From JAJPHC01 sp035255945 (lineage in GTDB: Bacteria; Acidobacteriota; Thermoanaerobaculia; Gp7-AA8), in the NCBI GenBank assembly GCA_035255945.1, contig DATEZA010000245.1:1-23542 (forward strand): DNA of 23,542 nucleotides. The letters run 5' to 3'. The notes under the pieces were generated by a model. That model was not told the origin of the DNA, searched no databases, and was given only the letters and a program-made list of their open reading frames with translations. Of this stretch, positions 21,090 through 23,542 are shown piece by piece. The translations under genes and the position numbers were made by a program. Every line of letters starts with the position of its first letter. Position 1 is the first letter of the stretch.

Positions 21090-23542
21090 ATGAAAAAGCT
21101 CGTTCTGGTTGCTCTTGCAGTCCTGCTGTTCGTATTTCCGGCATTCGCCGAGAACAGCACCGTCCCGGTCATCGTCTACGTGCGGAACCCATCCGGCGGC
21201 ATCGCCGGCGGCGCGTACGTTTCACTCGTTCCCGCGTGGCGTCCGTTCAGCCGTCCGCTGCTCGAATCAGTCGTGGAGAGCGGCGTGATGACCGGCCGTG
21301 TCGTTCCCGGCACGTACACGGTCGTGGCCGGCGCGAAAGGATTCGCGATCGGATCGCAGCTGCTGACGGTCCTCGAAAAGGAGCCGGCCTCGATCAGCAT
21401 CGAGTTGCCGCCGCTGACCCGCGTCAGTGGCAATGTCAATGACGAACATGGCAATCCGATCGCCGGCGTTCGTGTCTCGACGCTTACCTCCGCCGTCGCG
21501 CCGCCCCTCGGCACGTTGAGCGAGCTGGCCGTGCGCACACTCGGCGGATCGGACTCGTCGACGATCACCGATGCGAGCGGTGCATGGTCGCTTCCGCTGC
21601 CGCAGGGGACGGTGCCGCTGTTGTTCGAGGCGACGGGATACGGTGCGGAGTGGCGCACGTACAAGGCGCAGGATGCGGCGGCGCTCGATGTCGTGCTGAA
21701 AAAAGGCGCGGCGCTGCGCGTCAAAGCCGACCGGGCGGACCGCGATCTCGTCATCACCATGCAGCGCGACGGTGATGCCGGATCGGGTGTGCCGTCCGAC
21801 TGGCAGCGCCAGGTCTGGGCGCGATTCGCCACGTCGGCGGAGACGAAATGGGAATCGCTGCAGGCGGGCAAATACACGATGTACGCGAAGTATCCCGATC
21901 CGAAATTCTTCATGCCGCGCGCGTTGAAGATCGGAGAGGTGACGCTCGGTGCCGGCGCGCAGGAGTTGAACGTCACGCTGCCGCCCGCGCGCACCGCGTC
22001 GTCAAGCGCCGCGGCGTTGTTCATCTCCGGCGCGCATCGCAAGGATCTGGGCGACGTGATCGAAGGCTACGGCGCGGATGCGCAGGGGGCGCGGAAGCGC
22101 GTCGATGTGGCCGCCGAAGAAACGAGCGGCGGCGTCGTGCTGCATCTGAAGAATGAATCGATCGCCGCGCCGTTCTTCGCCGTCACGGCGACGACCGTCA
22201 TTCCGGCGTTCCCCGATCTGGCGCAGCCCGACAAAAACGGACAGCCGCTGCGCGGCATCGTGCATCCACGCGCCGATGCGAAACTCGTCGTGCATTCGGC
22301 CGAGAAGGAGCTCGCGTTCCCGCAAAGCGGACGCGTGGTGCTGCGCGATTGCGGCAAGGTGAATCGGGTCACGGTGCCGGCGGAGATTCAGGCCGGCGCC
22401 AACGTTCGTTTCATCGCGCCTGCCGCATGTCACAGCCTCACGCTGTTCATCGATCCGTTCGAGCCGATCGTGATCGAGAAGCGCCTCGACGGCGGCGAGC
22501 AATCCCTCGGCACGTTCGTGTTGCGTTCATCCGCGGCTGCCGATGTTCGCGTCGTTCGCGATCTGGGCGCCGGTATCGTCGCCGGCGCGACCGTGCGTGC
22601 GGTGATGCGCAGCGATGAGTATCGAGGCGCGTCGGTCGTGGTCGGCGAAACGACGACCGGCGACGACGGCTGGGCGCATTTCACCGCCCTTCCGATCTTT
22701 CGCGACATTCGCTTCCTCGCGCTCACCGGAAGCGGCGAAGCGTCGCTGCCCGCCGAGGTGCGCCTCGAGCCGCACGGACATGCGGTCGTCGATCCGCTGG
22801 CGATTCCGAAACCGGCGGAGCTGGTGGTCGAACCGCGCATCGATCCGCAGTTCAAGTCGCGATTCCCGGCGGTGAGCATTCTCAACGTGCGGCTTCGTTC
22901 GGTCGATGCACTGCACGAATCATCGGACGACCACGCGCTGCAGCCGGATGAATCGGGCCTCTCGCGGTTCGCCGGACTGCGTCCCGGCACGTGGCGCGTG
23001 CTGACCGACATCAAGGTCGCCGGCACGGCGACGTCGATCGAAAGCGAAGACATCGAGCTGAAGAGCGGTGACAGCCGGCGCTTTATCGCAAACGTCAAGC
23101 CGCTCGTTTTCGAATGTCATGTGACGGCGAACGGAAAGCCGGTCTCGTCGCGTGCCGATATCGTGAATGCGGCCGGCACCGGTGCACAGCGGCTCTACTT
23201 CAACTCGAATGACAACGGCGTCTTTCACGCCGTGTTGCCCGTAGGCGGCGTGTATCAGGTCGAAGTGGCGCGGCTTTATCGGACAGAGGGGACGCAGAGC
23301 GGCGAGCTCCCGGTCGGCGAGATCGATTTCTCCACTCCGGAACGGCCGGTGGAGATCAAGGTTCCGGAAGCCCACGCGATTGCCTACGTGCGGGTCGGCG
23401 AGCGGCCGATCGAGCATGCATCGGTCTACGCCACGCTTCAGCAGCAGGGGCACGCGGAAGTGCAGTCGTTGTTGCTCGGCCGGGTCACGGACGAAGGAGG
23501 GCGGGCGGGGTTCGATGGTCTGCTGCCGGGTGTCTGGACTTT
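21090..23542 (+). CDS. Large secreted protein with carboxypeptidase-regulatory-like domains (3' end outside window)
   Basis: The frame is open from the ATG at 21090 to the window edge, 817 complete codons with no stop. It begins with a textbook signal peptide (MKKLVLVALAVLLFVFPAFA, cut before EN). Beta-rich Ig-like modules follow: PVIVYVRNPSGGIAGGAYVS, then VSGNVNDEHGNPIAGVRVST with SSTITDASGAWSLPLP, then ATVRAVMRSDEY with TTTGDDGWAHFTALP, a DESGLSRFAGLRPGTWRV block and finally VTDEGGRAGFDGLLPG. The repeated G...I-G-V...T-D-G-W/F-L-P-G pattern is that of carboxypeptidase regulatory-like (CarboxypepD_reg/SpaA-type) domains. It is likely a periplasmic or surface structural protein. No catalytic domain is visible. 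The start lies 78 bp from the divergent clpX-like gene. No clear ribosome site is seen. Confidence 0.85.
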   Translation, partial: MKKLVLVALAVLLFVFPAFAENSTVPVIVYVRNPSGGIAGGAYVSLVPAWRPFSRPLLESVVESGVMTGRVVPGTYTVVAGAKGFAIGSQLLTVLEKEPASISIELPPLTRVSGNVNDEHGNPIAGVRVSTLTSAVAPPLGTLSELAVRTLGGSDSSTITDASGAWSLPLPQGTVPLLFEATGYGAEWRTYKAQDAAALDVVLKKGAALRVKADRADRDLVITMQRDGDAGSGVPSDWQRQVWARFATSAETKWESLQAGKYTMYAKYPDPKFFMPRALKIGEVTLGAGAQELNVTLPPARTASSSAAALFISGAHRKDLGDVIEGYGADAQGARKRVDVAAEETSGGVVLHLKNESIAAPFFAVTATTVIPAFPDLAQPDKNGQPLRGIVHPRADAKLVVHSAEKELAFPQSGRVVLRDCGKVNRVTVPAEIQAGANVRFIAPAACHSLTLFIDPFEPIVIEKRLDGGEQSLGTFVLRSSAAADVRVVRDLGAGIVAGATVRAVMRSDEYRGASVVVGETTTGDDGWAHFTALPIFRDIRFLALTGSGEASLPAEVRLEPHGHAVVDPLAIPKPAELVVEPRIDPQFKSRFPAVSILNVRLRSVDALHESSDDHALQPDESGLSRFAGLRPGTWRVLTDIKVAGTATSIESEDIELKSGDSRRFIANVKPLVFECHVTANGKPVSSRADIVNAAGTGAQRLYFNSNDNGVFHAVLPVGGVYQVEVARLYRTEGTQSGELPVGEIDFSTPERPVEIKVPEAHAIAYVRVGERPIEHASVYATLQQQGHAEVQSLLLGRVTDEGGRAGFDGLLPGVWT

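Noticed and set aside
1..23542. CRISPR array, rRNA genes, riboswitch
   Set aside because: No regularly spaced repeats, no rRNA signatures and no riboswitch core that I could recognise.

Overview
The window is high-GC, gene-dense bacterial chromosome from a diderm (LPS-making) organism. BamA, an OmpH/Skp chaperone, LpxD, FabZ and LpxA lie together in the usual order. The gene set (sulfatase fused to TPRs, Gfo/Idh oxidoreductase after lpxA, large regulatory-like-domain surface protein, a CTCAGGATGACA-type dispersed hairpin repeat) would fit an Acidobacteriota-like lineage. That assignment is inference, not something the sequence proves.

Layout. (1) 1-1577: 3' part of a sulfatase-fold/TPR protein. 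(2) 1638-2699: lexA followed by an XRE regulator, both on the minus strand, with a well-formed sigma70-type promoter. (3) 2779-6034: a 3256-bp mobile element inserted just upstream of the lexA promoter. It has matching 16-bp outer and 10-bp inner terminal boxes, an 8-bp target duplication (GAATTTCT) and an IS1-like DDE transposase. It also carries a cargo of three small XRE regulators, an 84-aa basic protein, an unrecognised 267-aa protein, a long hairpin and two tandem tRNA-like structures. (4) 6041-7272: a metallophosphoesterase and a tautomerase, divergent. (5) 7369-15563: envelope biogenesis genes bamA, ompH/skp, (terminator), lpxD, fabZ, lpxA and a Gfo/Idh oxidoreductase, running on into MTA phosphorylase and a PfkB kinase. 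(6) 15539-18521, minus strand: VOC lipoprotein, nucleotidyltransferase-fold protein, YtcJ-like amidohydrolase lipoprotein. (7) 18572-21011: lytic transglycosylase, convergent with an NAD kinase / ClpX-like unfoldase pair whose ClpX lacks the zinc-binding domain. (8) 21090 to the end: a large secreted protein, open at the window edge.

The housekeeping part forms a coherent envelope module. BamA inserts outer-membrane proteins, Skp/OmpH escorts them, LpxA and LpxD acylate the lipid A precursor, and FabZ helps supply acyl chains.

The most novel part is the 3.3-kb element. Its regulators probably control both their own divergent promoter and the transposase promoter, because a shared 10-mer (TGTCAACACG) lies at both. 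Two of its cargo/transposase genes have a -10 hexamer exactly 6 nt before the ATG, which predicts leaderless mRNAs. It also carries a miniature tRNA-Ala/tmRNA-like structure with a G3.U70 pair and encoded CCA, followed 4 nt later by a tRNA-like gene with a damaged anticodon stem.
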